DNA from: Streptomyces aureus | GTDB taxonomy: Bacteria > Actinomycetota > Actinomycetes > Streptomycetales > Streptomycetaceae | Direction: 5' to 3' | Length of the DNA stretch: 33,046 bases | NCBI RefSeq assembly: GCF_001418135.1 | Contig: NZ_LIPQ01000042.1 | Location: 1-33,046, forward strand | In this document: in pieces, positions 1-7,965 of the stretch | Layout of the letters: every line of letters starts with the position of its first letter | Position numbering within the stretch: position 1 is the stretch's first letter | Program-made: the position numbers and the translations under genes | Notes under the pieces: generated by a model | What the model saw: only the letters and a program-made list of their open reading frames with translations | What the model was told of the DNA's origin: nothing | Database searches by the model: none

Positions 1-6
1 GGTGAT

Positions 7-20
7 GTTTCACGTGAAAC
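7..20. other. parS: parS site (ParB-binding centromere site) 1
   Basis: Exact GTTTCACGTGAAAC, the palindromic site bound by ParB for chromosome segregation. It sits inside a longer perfect 26-bp palindrome (1-26). It lies directly downstream of the MFS gene, whose stop codon (22-24) falls in the outer arm of the palindrome. Streptomyces parS sites are known to cluster around oriC, and four more exact copies occur in this window. Confidence 0.95.
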
Positions 21-21
21 A

Positions 22-1281
22 TCACCCCTCCGTGCGTTCCCCTCGCAAGGCCAGTGCGATCACCGCGTAGATCACGGCCACAAGAACGACCAGCAGTGCG
101 GAACGGCCGTCGGGCGGCAGCATCAGTGCCGCGACTCCGGCCGCGGCCACGAAGGCCACGTTGAACAACACGTCGTACAGCGCGAAGACCCGGCCTCGGT
201 AGGCGTCGTCCACCGAGGTCTGCACCACCGTGTCCGTCGCGATCTTGGAACCCTGGGTGGTGAGTCCGAGGACGAAGGCGGCGACGAAGAAGGGCATCGG
301 GGCGAAGGTCAGGCCCAGCACCGGTTCGAGGACCGCGGCCGTCGCCGCGCACACCGTCATCCAGCCGAAGGGCCCGAGTCGTCCCACTGCCCACGGGGAG
401 AGCAGGGCCGCCGCGAAGAATCCCGCGCCCGAGGCCCCGACGGCGATTCCGAGGAGCCCGAGCCCTTCGGACTCCGTGGAGCCCCAGTCGTAGCGGCAGA
501 GCATGAGGACGGTGACGAGCAGGGCGCCGTAACAGAAGCGCATGAGACCCACCGCGGCGAGAGCGCGAGCGGCGGGCCGTCGCTCCGAGAGATGCCGCAG
601 TCCCTCGCCCAGTCCTCGGGCCGTGGAGCTCAGGGCGGAGCTGAGCCGCTGCGGCACGAGGGCCGGATCGGGGCCCAGGAGCTCCCGGGACATCCGTAGC
701 GAGGCGAGGGCGGCGCAGAGATAGAGGACGGCACCGAAGGCCACCACGGCAGCGTCGGACTTGTCGGCGACGAGCTGGATACCGAAGGCGAGTCCGCCAC
801 CGACGGTCGCGGCGAGGGTGCCGGCGGTGGGCGAGAGCGAGTTCGCCACGACCAGCCGTTCGTCGTCGACGACACGCGGAAGCGAGGCCGAGAGCCCCGC
901 GAGGACGAAGCGGTTGACGGCCGTGACGGAGAGCGCGGAGGCGTAGAAGAGCCAGTCGGGCACGGAAGCGAGGATGAGTACGGCGGTGCCGCCGGCGAGG
1001 AGGGCCCGCAGGAGGTTGCCGTACAGGAAGACCTGGCGGCGCTGCCAGCGGTCGAGGAGCACCCCCGCGAAGGGCCCGACGAGCGAGTAGGGCAGCAGGA
1101 GGACCGCCATGGCGGAGGCGATCGCCGCGGGGGAGGTCTGCTTCTCGGGGGAGAACACGACGTACGTGGCCAGGGCCACCTGGTAGACGCCGTCGGCGCA
1201 CTGGGAGAGCAGCCGGACGGCGAGCAGGCGGCGGAAGTTCGTCAGGCGCAGGAGTACGCGCAGATCACGTACGACGGACAT
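22..1281 (-). CDS. MFS transporter
   Basis: A 419-residue membrane protein of the major facilitator superfamily, probably an exporter in the cytoplasmic membrane. Many hydrophobic helices are visible. The stretch LLDRWQRRQVFLYGN, at about residues 77-91, matches the loop 2-3 signature of MFS drug-efflux proteins (G-x-x-x-D-R/K-x-G-R-R type). A second basic loop with YRGRVFALYDVLFN occurs in the C-terminal half. I chose the ATG at 1279-1281. A TTG at 1342-1344 would add 21 residues, but these are polar and overlap the inoA terminator hairpin. No strong Shine-Dalgarno sequence precedes either start. The gene lies 75 bp downstream of inoA on the same strand, with a terminator-like hairpin between them, so it may be only partly co-transcribed. 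The substrate cannot be told from sequence. Confidence 0.88.
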   Translation of the reverse strand: MSVVRDLRVLLRLTNFRRLLAVRLLSQCADGVYQVALATYVVFSPEKQTSPAAIASAMAVLLLPYSLVGPFAGVLLDRWQRRQVFLYGNLLRALLAGGTAVLILASVPDWLFYASALSVTAVNRFVLAGLSASLPRVVDDERLVVANSLSPTAGTLAATVGGGLAFGIQLVADKSDAAVVAFGAVLYLCAALASLRMSRELLGPDPALVPQRLSSALSSTARGLGEGLRHLSERRPAARALAAVGLMRFCYGALLVTVLMLCRYDWGSTESEGLGLLGIAVGASGAGFFAAALLSPWAVGRLGPFGWMTVCAATAAVLEPVLGLTFAPMPFFVAAFVLGLTTQGSKIATDTVVQTSVDDAYRGRVFALYDVLFNVAFVAAAGVAALMLPPDGRSALLVVLVAVIYAVIALALRGERTEG

Positions 1282-1303
1282 GGCAGCAAGACTCACACAC
1301 GAA

Positions 1304-1335
1304 GAGGGCCCCCGGGCAGTGCCGCGGGGACCCTC
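1304..1335 (-). terminator. Hairpin downstream of inoA
   Basis: Imperfect stem-loop with outer arms GAGGG/CCCTC followed by a CCCC/GGGG stem. It lies about 20 bp after the inoA stop codon and just before the MFS start. There is no clear T-tract. Likely an intrinsic terminator or attenuating hairpin that reduces read-through into the MFS gene. Confidence 0.55.
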
Positions 1336-1355
1336 GATCGACAAGCGTGCGGCGC

Positions 1356-2438
1356 TTAGCGCTCGACCTCACCCTTGATGAACTTCTCGACGTTGGCCAG
1401 GGCCTCGTCGTCGAAGTACTGCACCGGCGGGCTCTTCATGAAGTAGCTCGACGCGGAGAGGATGGGGCCGCCGATGCCGCGGTCCTTGGCGATCTTCGCG
1501 GCGCGCAGGGCGTCGATGATGACACCCGCCGAGTTCGGGGAGTCCCACACCTCGAGCTTGTACTCAAGGTTCAGCGGAACGTCGCCGAAGGCGCGGCCCT
1601 CGAGGCGCACGTACGCCCACTTGCGGTCGTCCAGCCAGGCCACGTAGTCCGAGGGCCCGATGTGGACGTTCTTCTCGCCCAGCTCGCGGTCGGGGATCTG
1701 CGAGGTGACGGCCTGGGTCTTGGAGATCTTCTTGGACTCGAGGCGGTCGCGCTCGAGCATGTTCTTGAAGTCCATGTTGCCGCCGACGTTGAGCTGCATC
1801 GTGCGCTCAAGACGGACACCGCGGTCCTCGAACAGCTTCGCCATCACGCGGTGCGTGATGGTCGCGCCGACCTGGGACTTGATGTCGTCGCCGACGATCG
1901 GGACGCCCGCCTCGGTGAACTTGTCAGCCCACTCCTTGGTGCCGGCGATGAAGACCGGAAGGGCGTTGACGAAGGCGACCTTGGCGTCGATGGCGCACTG
2001 CGCGTAGAACTTCGCCGCGTCCTCGGAACCCACCGGCAGGTAGCAGATGAGAACGTCGACCTCGCGGTCCTTGAGGATCTGGACGACGTCCACCGGCTCC
2101 TCGGCGGACTCCTCGATGGTCAGGCGGTAGTACTTGCCGAGACCGTCGAGGGTGTGACCGCGCTGGACCGTGACGCCCTTGTTCGGGACGTCGCAGATCT
2201 TGATGGTGTTGTTCTCGCTGGCGCCGATGGCGTCCGAGAGGTCGAGGCCGACCTTCTTCGCGTCGACGTCGAAGGCCGCGACGAAGTCGATGTCACGGAC
2301 GTGGTAGTCGCCGAACTGGACGTGCATCAGGCCGGGGACCTTGGCCGCCGGGTCGGCGTCCTTGTAGTACTCGACGCCCTGAACCAGCGAGGCGGCGCAG
2401 TTGCCCACGCCGACGATGGCTACGCGAACCGAACCCAT
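1356..2438 (-). CDS. inoA: Inositol-3-phosphate synthase
   Basis: A 360-residue cytoplasmic enzyme converting glucose 6-phosphate to inositol 3-phosphate with NAD. This is the first step to the inositol of phosphatidylinositol lipids and of mycothiol in actinomycetes. The N-terminal Rossmann motif [13 protein letters not shown] is at about residues 6-18. The conserved [15 protein letters not shown] region follows at about residues 192-206, and the protein ends with SYFMKSPP and a short acidic tail. The length suits the short bacterial type. The ATG at 2436-2438 is preceded by GGGAG at good spacing. The PadR regulator gene lies 48 bp upstream on the same strand, which fits regulation of inositol synthesis by that repressor. 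Confidence 0.96.
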   Translation of the reverse strand: MGSVRVAIVGVGNCAASLVQGVEYYKDADPAAKVPGLMHVQFGDYHVRDIDFVAAFDVDAKKVGLDLSDAIGASENNTIKICDVPNKGVTVQRGHTLDGLGKYYRLTIEESAEEPVDVVQILKDREVDVLICYLPVGSEDAAKFYAQCAIDAKVAFVNALPVFIAGTKEWADKFTEAGVPIVGDDIKSQVGATITHRVMAKLFEDRGVRLERTMQLNVGGNMDFKNMLERDRLESKKISKTQAVTSQIPDRELGEKNVHIGPSDYVAWLDDRKWAYVRLEGRAFGDVPLNLEYKLEVWDSPNSAGVIIDALRAAKIAKDRGIGGPILSASSYFMKSPPVQYFDDEALANVEKFIKGEVER

Positions 2439-2486
2439 TCCGGTTGCTCCCTGTGTGATCGTGGAAGCCCTGCTGTGCGCAGGGTT

Positions 2487-3167
2487 TCACTTGGTGGTGT
2501 CGTCGGACGGATCCGGCCGGGTACTGCCCCCGTGCCGGGGCAGGCCGCCCGTTTCTCCAGAATCGTTGTCGTGCAGAGCGGGGGCGTCGGGGCCGGATCG
2601 CTGATCCCGCCCTGCCCGCTCGCTCTCGATGAGCTCGTTCAGCCAGCGCACTTCGCGCTCCACGGACTCCATGCCGTGGCGCTGCAGCTCAAGCGTGTAG
2701 TCGTCGAGGCGCTCGCGGGTGCGTGCCAGGGAGGCGCGCATCTTCTCCAGGCGCTCCTCCAGCCGGCTGCGGCGGCCCTCCAGGACCCGCATCCGCACCT
2801 CGCGCTCGGTCTGCCCGAAGAAGGCGAAGCGTGCGGCGAAGTGCTCGTCCTCCCAGGCGTCCGGGCCGGTGTGGGACAGGAGCTCCTCGAAGTGCTCCTT
2901 ACCCGCGGCCGTCAACCGGTAGACGATCTTGGCTCGGCGTCCTGCGAGTGAAGCGGCGAGGGCTTCCTCGGGAGCGCTGCCCGGTTCCTCGATCAACCAG
3001 CCGTTGGTGACCAGCGTCTTGAGGCAGGGATACAGCGTCCCGTAGCTGAAGGCCCGGAAGACGCCCAGCGAGGTGTTGAGGCGCTTCCGCAGCTCGTACC
3101 CGTGCATCGGAGCCTCGCGCAGCAGGCCGAGGACGGCGAACTCGAGGATGCCGGAGCGTCTGCTCAT
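2487..3167 (-). CDS. inoR: PadR-family repressor, likely regulator of inoA
   Basis: A 226-residue transcription factor. Residues 1 to about 80 form the PadR winged helix (ILEFAVLGLLREAPMHGYELRKRL, then GTLYPCLKTLVTNGWL). About residues 95-180 form the helical dimerisation region, rich in Arg and Glu heptads (MRVLEGRRSRLEERLEKMRA). The last 45 or so residues are polar and probably disordered. The ATG at 3165-3167 has a perfect AGGAGG at 8 nt. The gene is followed after 48 bp by inoA and preceded by a 33-bp palindrome, its presumed autoregulatory operator. To my knowledge the homologue next to inoA in S. lividans/S. coelicolor was studied as InoR, a repressor responding to glucose 6-phosphate. 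I assign the symbol by neighbourhood, not by sequence search. Confidence 0.88.
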   Translation of the reverse strand: MSRRSGILEFAVLGLLREAPMHGYELRKRLNTSLGVFRAFSYGTLYPCLKTLVTNGWLIEEPGSAPEEALAASLAGRRAKIVYRLTAAGKEHFEELLSHTGPDAWEDEHFAARFAFFGQTEREVRMRVLEGRRSRLEERLEKMRASLARTRERLDDYTLELQRHGMESVEREVRWLNELIESERAGRDQRSGPDAPALHDNDSGETGGLPRHGGSTRPDPSDDTTK

Positions 3168-3539
3168 TCGTCGCCTCCTCCTCCGCCTTCGGGGTCCTTA
3201 TGCCGTGCTGATGTATCGACTCGATACATCAGCACGATAGAACGGCCCGAAGATCCCGACAAGTGGGCCCGCCGTGACCGGCGTCACATCGTCAATTCAC
3301 AGCGTTCGACTTGCCTGATTTGGGGTGAACTCCGGCCCTAGGTGGGTTTTGGCCGTGCGTAGGCTGTGCCGCATGCAGAACACCGGGAACCGAGCGCTGC
3401 CGAGGGGCGTCAGTGCTCCGGGTGACCGGCTGCGATACGGAGGGGCCTCCGATGGGGCTCCGGCCGTGCGCATTTCGGGGGGACCGGAACTCAACTGCCG
3501 CTTCCAGGCGTTCGCGCCTGCCCGAGGAGTAGTCGTTCG
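3168..3539. other. Divergent intergenic region, padR / PBP
   Basis: A 372-bp gap. Besides the PadR-type palindrome at 3204-3236 it is unusually AT-rich for this genome around 3285-3350. A TAGGCT at 3360-3365 could be a -10 element for the PBP gene but has no convincing -35 partner. Short open frames here look like chance. The PBP ribosome-binding site GAGGAG lies at about 3524. Confidence 0.4.
3204..3236. promoter_or_regulatory. Long palindromic operator (PadR-type)
   Basis: Sixteen-bp perfect arms around one central base. The core TGATGTATCGA-C-TCGATACATCA contains the ATGT...ACAT half-sites of PadR-family operators. It lies 37 bp upstream of the padR start and 300 bp upstream of the divergent PBP gene, where it would cover the padR-inoA promoter. 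Binding by the adjacent PadR protein is an inference from geometry and position. Confidence 0.8.
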
Positions 3540-6299
3540 ATGAGCGAGCATCGTCGCAAAATGCCGCCGCAGCAGCCGCCGACGGGCGGTCGCGCGGCGG
3601 CACGGCGCGCTGCCCAGCAGCCGGTGGGCCGCAGGTCGGCCCCCACGCAAGACGTCGGTACGGGGGCCCCTTCGGCCTCGTACGGGCCTCCTTCCTCCGC
3701 CGGGGAGGAGCAGCGGCCCTACGGGGGTCGCGCGGAGGCCCGCAGGGCTGCCCAGCGCGGCAGCCGCCGGAAGGGGGCCGAGGCCGGTCCCGGGGGTCCC
3801 GGTGGCGGACGGCGAGGTGGCGGCGGTGGCGGCCGCGGCAGCGGTCCCGGCCGTGGCGCGGGCGGACGTCCGCCGGGCAAGAAGCGGATCATCGACTACC
3901 CCCGCTACGGAAAGTACGGCTGGCGTCGCTGGATGCCGTCGTGGAAGCTCGTGACGGGTACGTTCCTGTTCTTCATGGCCAGCATGATGGGCGCGGCCGC
4001 GATCGCGTACTCGCAGGTGGACATCCCCAACGAGGCACTGACCGCGAAGTCGCAGAACAACATCTACTACTGGTCCGACAAGACCCGGATGGTCGCGACG
4101 GGCAGCGGCGCGAACCGCCAGATCGTCACGTTCGAGCAGATCCCGAAATCGATGCAGAACGCCGTGATCTCGGCGGAGAACAAGACCTTCTGGGACGACT
4201 CCGGAATCGACCCCATGGGTATCGGCCGTGCCGTGTGGAACATGGCCAAGGGCGGCGAGACCCAGGGTGGTTCGACGATCACCCAGCAGTACGTGAAGAA
4301 CAACCGTCTTGACGACCAGTCGCAGACCCTCAGCCGGAAGGTGAAGGAACTCTTCATCTCCATGAAGGTCGGCGGCGAGGTCGAGAAGCCCGAGATTCTC
4401 GCCGGCTATCTGAACACCGCGTACTACGGACGTGGCGCCTACGGTGTTCAGGCGGCGGCCCGCGCGTACTTCAACGTCGACGCCGAGAAGCTCAACCCCA
4501 GTCAGTCGGCGCTGCTCGCCGCGGTGCTCAAGGGCGCGACGTACTACGACCCCGCCGGATACCCCGAGATCGACTCCGAGGCCACGCCCGAGAAGAACAC
4601 CGTGCGGGCCACCGAGCGGTGGTCCTGGATCCTCGACGAGATGCAGAAGGACGGGCACCTCCCGGCCGAGGAGCGCGCGAAGTACACGGCGTTCCCCAAG
4701 GTCGAGAAGCCCAAGAAGAGCGCCAACCTCAGCGGTCAGATCGGCTATCTGGTCACCACCGCGAAGGCCAACATCAAGGCCCAGTTCGGTATCACCGAGC
4801 AGGATCTGGAGCGTGGCGGCTACGAGATCTACACCACCTTCCAAAAGCCGAAGGTGGATGCTCTCGAGAAGTCGGTCACGAAGATCCTGAAGGAATACAT
4901 CGACCCGAAGAAGCGGCCCAAGACGGACACGAACGTGCAGTTCGGCGGCGCCTCCGTCGACACGGCGACCGGGAAGATCGTCGCTCTCTACGGCGGCGTG
5001 GACGCGACCAAGCACTTCCGGAGCAACGCCGACAACACCGGTGCCCAGGTCGGATCGACGTTCAAGCCGTTCGTCCTCGCCTCCGCGATGAGGGACGGCG
5101 TCCGGGACAAGTCCCTGGGGCCGGTCCAGGACGCCTCCAGCCGCACGATCGTGGACCCGGACAAGAGCCGCTACTCCGGCAAGAACGGGCTGAAGATCCG
5201 CAAGTACAACGGCGAGATCTGGGAGGACGAGAAGGGCAAGGAGTGGCTCCAGACCAATGACGACAACGCGGACTACAAGGACATGACCCTGCGTCGCGCC
5301 ATGGTCAAGTCGGCCAACTCGCCGTACGTGCAGCTCGGCATGGACATCGGCATCGACAAGGTCCGCCAGGCCGCCGTCGACGCGGGCCTGCGCCCCGACT
5401 CGCTCGTCGGGGGCGAGGTGCCCTCCTTCTCGCTCGGCATCTCCAGCCCGAGCGCCATCCGCATGGCCGGCGCCTACGCGACCTTCGCCAACGAGGGCAA
5501 GCAGAACGACCCCTACTCGGTGGAGACAGTGAAGAAGGAGGGCGAGGTCATCCATCAGCACAAGACGGAGACCAAGACCCCCTTCACCCCGGCTGTCGCC
5601 AACAACGTCACCGACGTCCTCCGTTCCGTCGTGGACGACGACGAGGGCACCGGTACGAAGGCGCGGATCCCGGGTCGCCAGGTGGCCGGCAAGACCGGTA
5701 CCACCGACGGCAACAAGTCGGCCTGGTTCGTCGGATACACCCCGCAGCTGTCGACCGCGATCGACATGTACCGGTTCGACGACGACGAGACGAAGAAGAA
5801 GCGCGAGTTCCAGGAGATGTACGGCACGGGTGACCAGCCGCAGATCCACGGTTCGTCGTTCCCGTCGCGGATCTGGCAGGACTACATGACCGAGGCCGTG
5901 AAGAACGACCCGGACAAGAGCTTCCCGAAGCCCGAGAAGCTGGAAGGCGCCAAGCCCGTCTTCGGCGGTGGCGCAGCCAGCCCGACGCCGACCCCGACGG
6001 CCACCCCGACCCCGACCGAGACCTCGGCCACGCCCACGACGTCCGCGCCGACCACCACGCCGCCGCCGACGACGACCGCCCCGACCAACACGCGGACGCC
6101 GAAGCCGGGCAAGACGACCTGTGGTGTCTGGGGCTGGGGCTGCACGGAGGAGCCGGGCGATCCCGGCGGCAATACCGGGGAGCCCACCACCGCGCCACCG
6201 TCCACCGGCACACCGACCGGGACCGGCACGCCGACGGACGACGGGAACGGTCCGGGCGGGGGTAACGGCAAACCCGGCAGCGGGGTCTGGGTCCCCTGA
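3540..6299 (+). CDS. Class A (bifunctional) penicillin-binding protein
   Basis: A 919-residue peptidoglycan synthase. Residues 1-130 are a cytoplasmic low-complexity region rich in Gly, Arg and Pro. A membrane anchor follows at about 137-159. The glycosyltransferase family 51 domain holds the catalytic Glu213 in ENKTFWDDSGID (Asn replaces the usual Asp of the ED pair), then GGSTITQQYVKN at about 242 and YLNTAYYGRGAYGVQAAARAYF. The transpeptidase domain has all three motifs: SxxK at 506-509 (STFK), SxN at 591-593 (SAN) and KTG at 718-720. A Thr/Pro-rich then Gly-rich tail of about 110 residues ends the protein outside the membrane. The ATG at 3540 has GAGGAG 10 nt upstream. Both active sites look intact. 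The neighbouring femX and racemase-like genes also concern the cell wall. Confidence 0.96.
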   Translation: MSEHRRKMPPQQPPTGGRAAARRAAQQPVGRRSAPTQDVGTGAPSASYGPPSSAGEEQRPYGGRAEARRAAQRGSRRKGAEAGPGGPGGGRRGGGGGGRGSGPGRGAGGRPPGKKRIIDYPRYGKYGWRRWMPSWKLVTGTFLFFMASMMGAAAIAYSQVDIPNEALTAKSQNNIYYWSDKTRMVATGSGANRQIVTFEQIPKSMQNAVISAENKTFWDDSGIDPMGIGRAVWNMAKGGETQGGSTITQQYVKNNRLDDQSQTLSRKVKELFISMKVGGEVEKPEILAGYLNTAYYGRGAYGVQAAARAYFNVDAEKLNPSQSALLAAVLKGATYYDPAGYPEIDSEATPEKNTVRATERWSWILDEMQKDGHLPAEERAKYTAFPKVEKPKKSANLSGQIGYLVTTAKANIKAQFGITEQDLERGGYEIYTTFQKPKVDALEKSVTKILKEYIDPKKRPKTDTNVQFGGASVDTATGKIVALYGGVDATKHFRSNADNTGAQVGSTFKPFVLASAMRDGVRDKSLGPVQDASSRTIVDPDKSRYSGKNGLKIRKYNGEIWEDEKGKEWLQTNDDNADYKDMTLRRAMVKSANSPYVQLGMDIGIDKVRQAAVDAGLRPDSLVGGEVPSFSLGISSPSAIRMAGAYATFANEGKQNDPYSVETVKKEGEVIHQHKTETKTPFTPAVANNVTDVLRSVVDDDEGTGTKARIPGRQVAGKTGTTDGNKSAWFVGYTPQLSTAIDMYRFDDDETKKKREFQEMYGTGDQPQIHGSSFPSRIWQDYMTEAVKNDPDKSFPKPEKLEGAKPVFGGGAASPTPTPTATPTPTETSATPTTSAPTTTPPPTTTAPTNTRTPKPGKTTCGVWGWGCTEEPGDPGGNTGEPTTAPPSTGTPTGTGTPTDDGNGPGGGNGKPGSGVWVP

Positions 6300-6343
6300 C
6301 CCTCCGCCGGGGCACTCCCCGGTCCCCCGACGACGCGTGAGGT

Positions 6344-6407
6344 GAGGGCCGTCGCGTCCGATCCGTACCTTTCAGTACGGGCCGGCCGCGGCGGCCCTCG
6401 CCGTTTT
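6344..6407 (+). terminator. Terminator-like stem-loop after the PBP gene
   Basis: Outer arms 6344-6354 and 6389-6399 pair with one mismatch (GAGGGCCGTCG with CGGCGGCCCTC). An inner hairpin CCGTAC-CTTTCA-GTACGG sits inside, and TTTT follows at 6404-6407. It lies 45 bp after the PBP stop and 20 bp before the GT87 gene, so the GT87 gene may have its own promoter or depend on read-through. Confidence 0.65.
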
Positions 6408-6426
6408 CCCGGAGCCGTACGGCAGG

Positions 6427-7935
6427 ATGTCCCCCATGCCGAGCCTCAAGAAGACGAGCGCGCCGCAGGACCGGCCCCAGGGCCGTTCGCAGACGGTCGT
6501 CCCCACCCACCGGGACAAGGTGGCCGCCGCGGGCAGCGAACTGATCGGCGGCCCCTACGGCCGCCGGGCGAAGACCGGCACCGGGCAGTTCTCGCCGGTG
6601 CGGGTGATCGCCCTCGTGGCCATCGGCATGTTCGCGCTCGGCATGGTGCAGAAGCTGCCCTGCTACAACTGGGCCTGGTTCCGGGGCACGACCTCCCAGT
6701 ACACCCACGCCTGCTACTCGGACATCCCGCACCTCTTCACGGGGCGGGGCTTCGCCGAGGGCCTGGTGCCTTACTTCGACCGGCTGGGCGGCGACATACC
6801 GTTCCTCGAGTACCCGGTCCTGACCGGGCTCTTCATGGAGGTCGCGGCCTGGCTGACGCCGGGCGGCGGCGACACGATGCAGCGCGAGCAGTCGTACTGG
6901 CTGGCCAACGCGGGTCTGTTGATGGTCTGCGCGGCCGTTCTCGCGGTCTGTGTGGCCCGGACGCACCGGCTGCGGCCCTGGGACGGGCTGCTCGTCGCCC
7001 TGGCGCCCTCGATCGCGCTGACCGCGACGATCAACTGGGACATACTGGCCGTCGCGCTGACGGCCGCCGCGATCCTGATGTGGTCGCGCGAACGGCCGCT
7101 GGCCTTCGGGATCCTGCTCGGCCTGGCCACCGCCGCCAAGTTCTACCCGATACTGCTCCTCTGCCCACTGCTGCTGCTCTGCTGGCGGGCCGGGAAGTGG
7201 CGGGAGTACGGGACGGCGGTGCTGGCCGCCGGCGGCGCGTGGCTGGTGGTGAACCTGCCCGTGATGCTGCTCGCCCCCGAGGGCTGGAAGCAGTTCTACC
7301 TCTTCAGCCGGGACCGGAACGTCGACTTCGGTTCGATCTGGCTGCTGGTCAGCCAGCGGACGGGCGACGCGATAACGCCGGGCCAGGCCAACCTGTACGC
7401 GCTGCTGCTGATGCTGGCGGCGATCGGCGGGCTCGCCTACCTGGCGTTCACGGCGCCCCGCAGGCCCCGCTTCGTCCAGCTGGCGTTCCTGATCGTCGCC
7501 GCGTTCGTCCTGACCAACAAGGTCTACTCACCGCAGTACGTGCTGTGGCTGGTGCCGCTGGCGGCGCTGGCCCGGCCGCGCTGGCGCGACTTCCTGGTCT
7601 GGCAGACGTGCGAGGTCATGTACTTCGTGGGCGTCTGGATGTACCTGGCGTTCACGACCAGCGGCAACAAGCAGGGTCTGCCGGTGGACGGCTACCAGTT
7701 CGCGATCGTGCTGCACCTGCTCGGGACCCTGTACCTGTGCGTGATGGTCGTACGCGACATCCTCACGCCCGAGAAGGACCCGGTCCGGCAGGACGGCGCC
7801 GACGACCCCTCCGGAGGCGTCCTGGACGGCGCGGAGGACGTCTTCGTGGCGGGCAGGGCCGCCCATCCGGCCCGGCACGCGGCCCCGGCCGCCGAGGACG
7901 GGCTGCTGGTGGAATGGGGAACCCCCAGGAGCTGA
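6427..7935 (+). CDS. GT87-type integral membrane glycosyltransferase
   Basis: A 502-residue polytopic membrane protein. After a polar N-terminus of about 55 residues it shows roughly ten hydrophobic helices. The layout resembles the GT87/DUF2029 alpha-mannosyltransferases that use polyprenyl-phosphate mannose in actinomycete envelope glycan or lipoglycan synthesis. The first extracytoplasmic loop carries acidic residues (YSDIPHLF and YFDRLGGDIPFLEYP), as expected for a GT-C enzyme. LGLATAAKFYPILLLCPLLLL and NKVYSPQYVLWLVPL are typical of the family. The start is ATG 6427 or, with better ribosome-site spacing, ATG 6436. The C-terminal 65 residues are polar and cytoplasmic. The exact sugar acceptor is unknown. 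Confidence 0.8.
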   Translation: MSPMPSLKKTSAPQDRPQGRSQTVVPTHRDKVAAAGSELIGGPYGRRAKTGTGQFSPVRVIALVAIGMFALGMVQKLPCYNWAWFRGTTSQYTHACYSDIPHLFTGRGFAEGLVPYFDRLGGDIPFLEYPVLTGLFMEVAAWLTPGGGDTMQREQSYWLANAGLLMVCAAVLAVCVARTHRLRPWDGLLVALAPSIALTATINWDILAVALTAAAILMWSRERPLAFGILLGLATAAKFYPILLLCPLLLLCWRAGKWREYGTAVLAAGGAWLVVNLPVMLLAPEGWKQFYLFSRDRNVDFGSIWLLVSQRTGDAITPGQANLYALLLMLAAIGGLAYLAFTAPRRPRFVQLAFLIVAAFVLTNKVYSPQYVLWLVPLAALARPRWRDFLVWQTCEVMYFVGVWMYLAFTTSGNKQGLPVDGYQFAIVLHLLGTLYLCVMVVRDILTPEKDPVRQDGADDPSGGVLDGAEDVFVAGRAAHPARHAAPAAEDGLLVEWGTPRS

Positions 7936-7946
7936 GCTCCCGGGGG
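7922..7946. terminator. Bidirectional hairpin whose loop is the GT87 stop codon
   Basis: CCCCCAGGAGC (7922-7932), loop TGA (7933-7935), GCTCCCGGGGG (7936-7946), with a single A/C mismatch in an 11-bp stem. The loop is the stop codon of the GT87 gene. The racemase-like gene converges and ends 20 bp away, so the hairpin probably serves both strands. Confidence 0.7.
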
Positions 7947-7965
7947 TGAGGGGCGACCGGCCGGC

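Noticed and set aside
2475..2500. Degenerate parS near GGGTTTCACTTGG
   Set aside because: Only the left half-site matches; the right half is absent.
3297..5849. 850-codon open frame antisense to the PBP gene
   Set aside because: High-GC codon bias keeps antisense frames open. The plus strand carries a full class A PBP with all motifs, while the antisense product is Leu/Val/Asp/His/Arg-rich with no fold.
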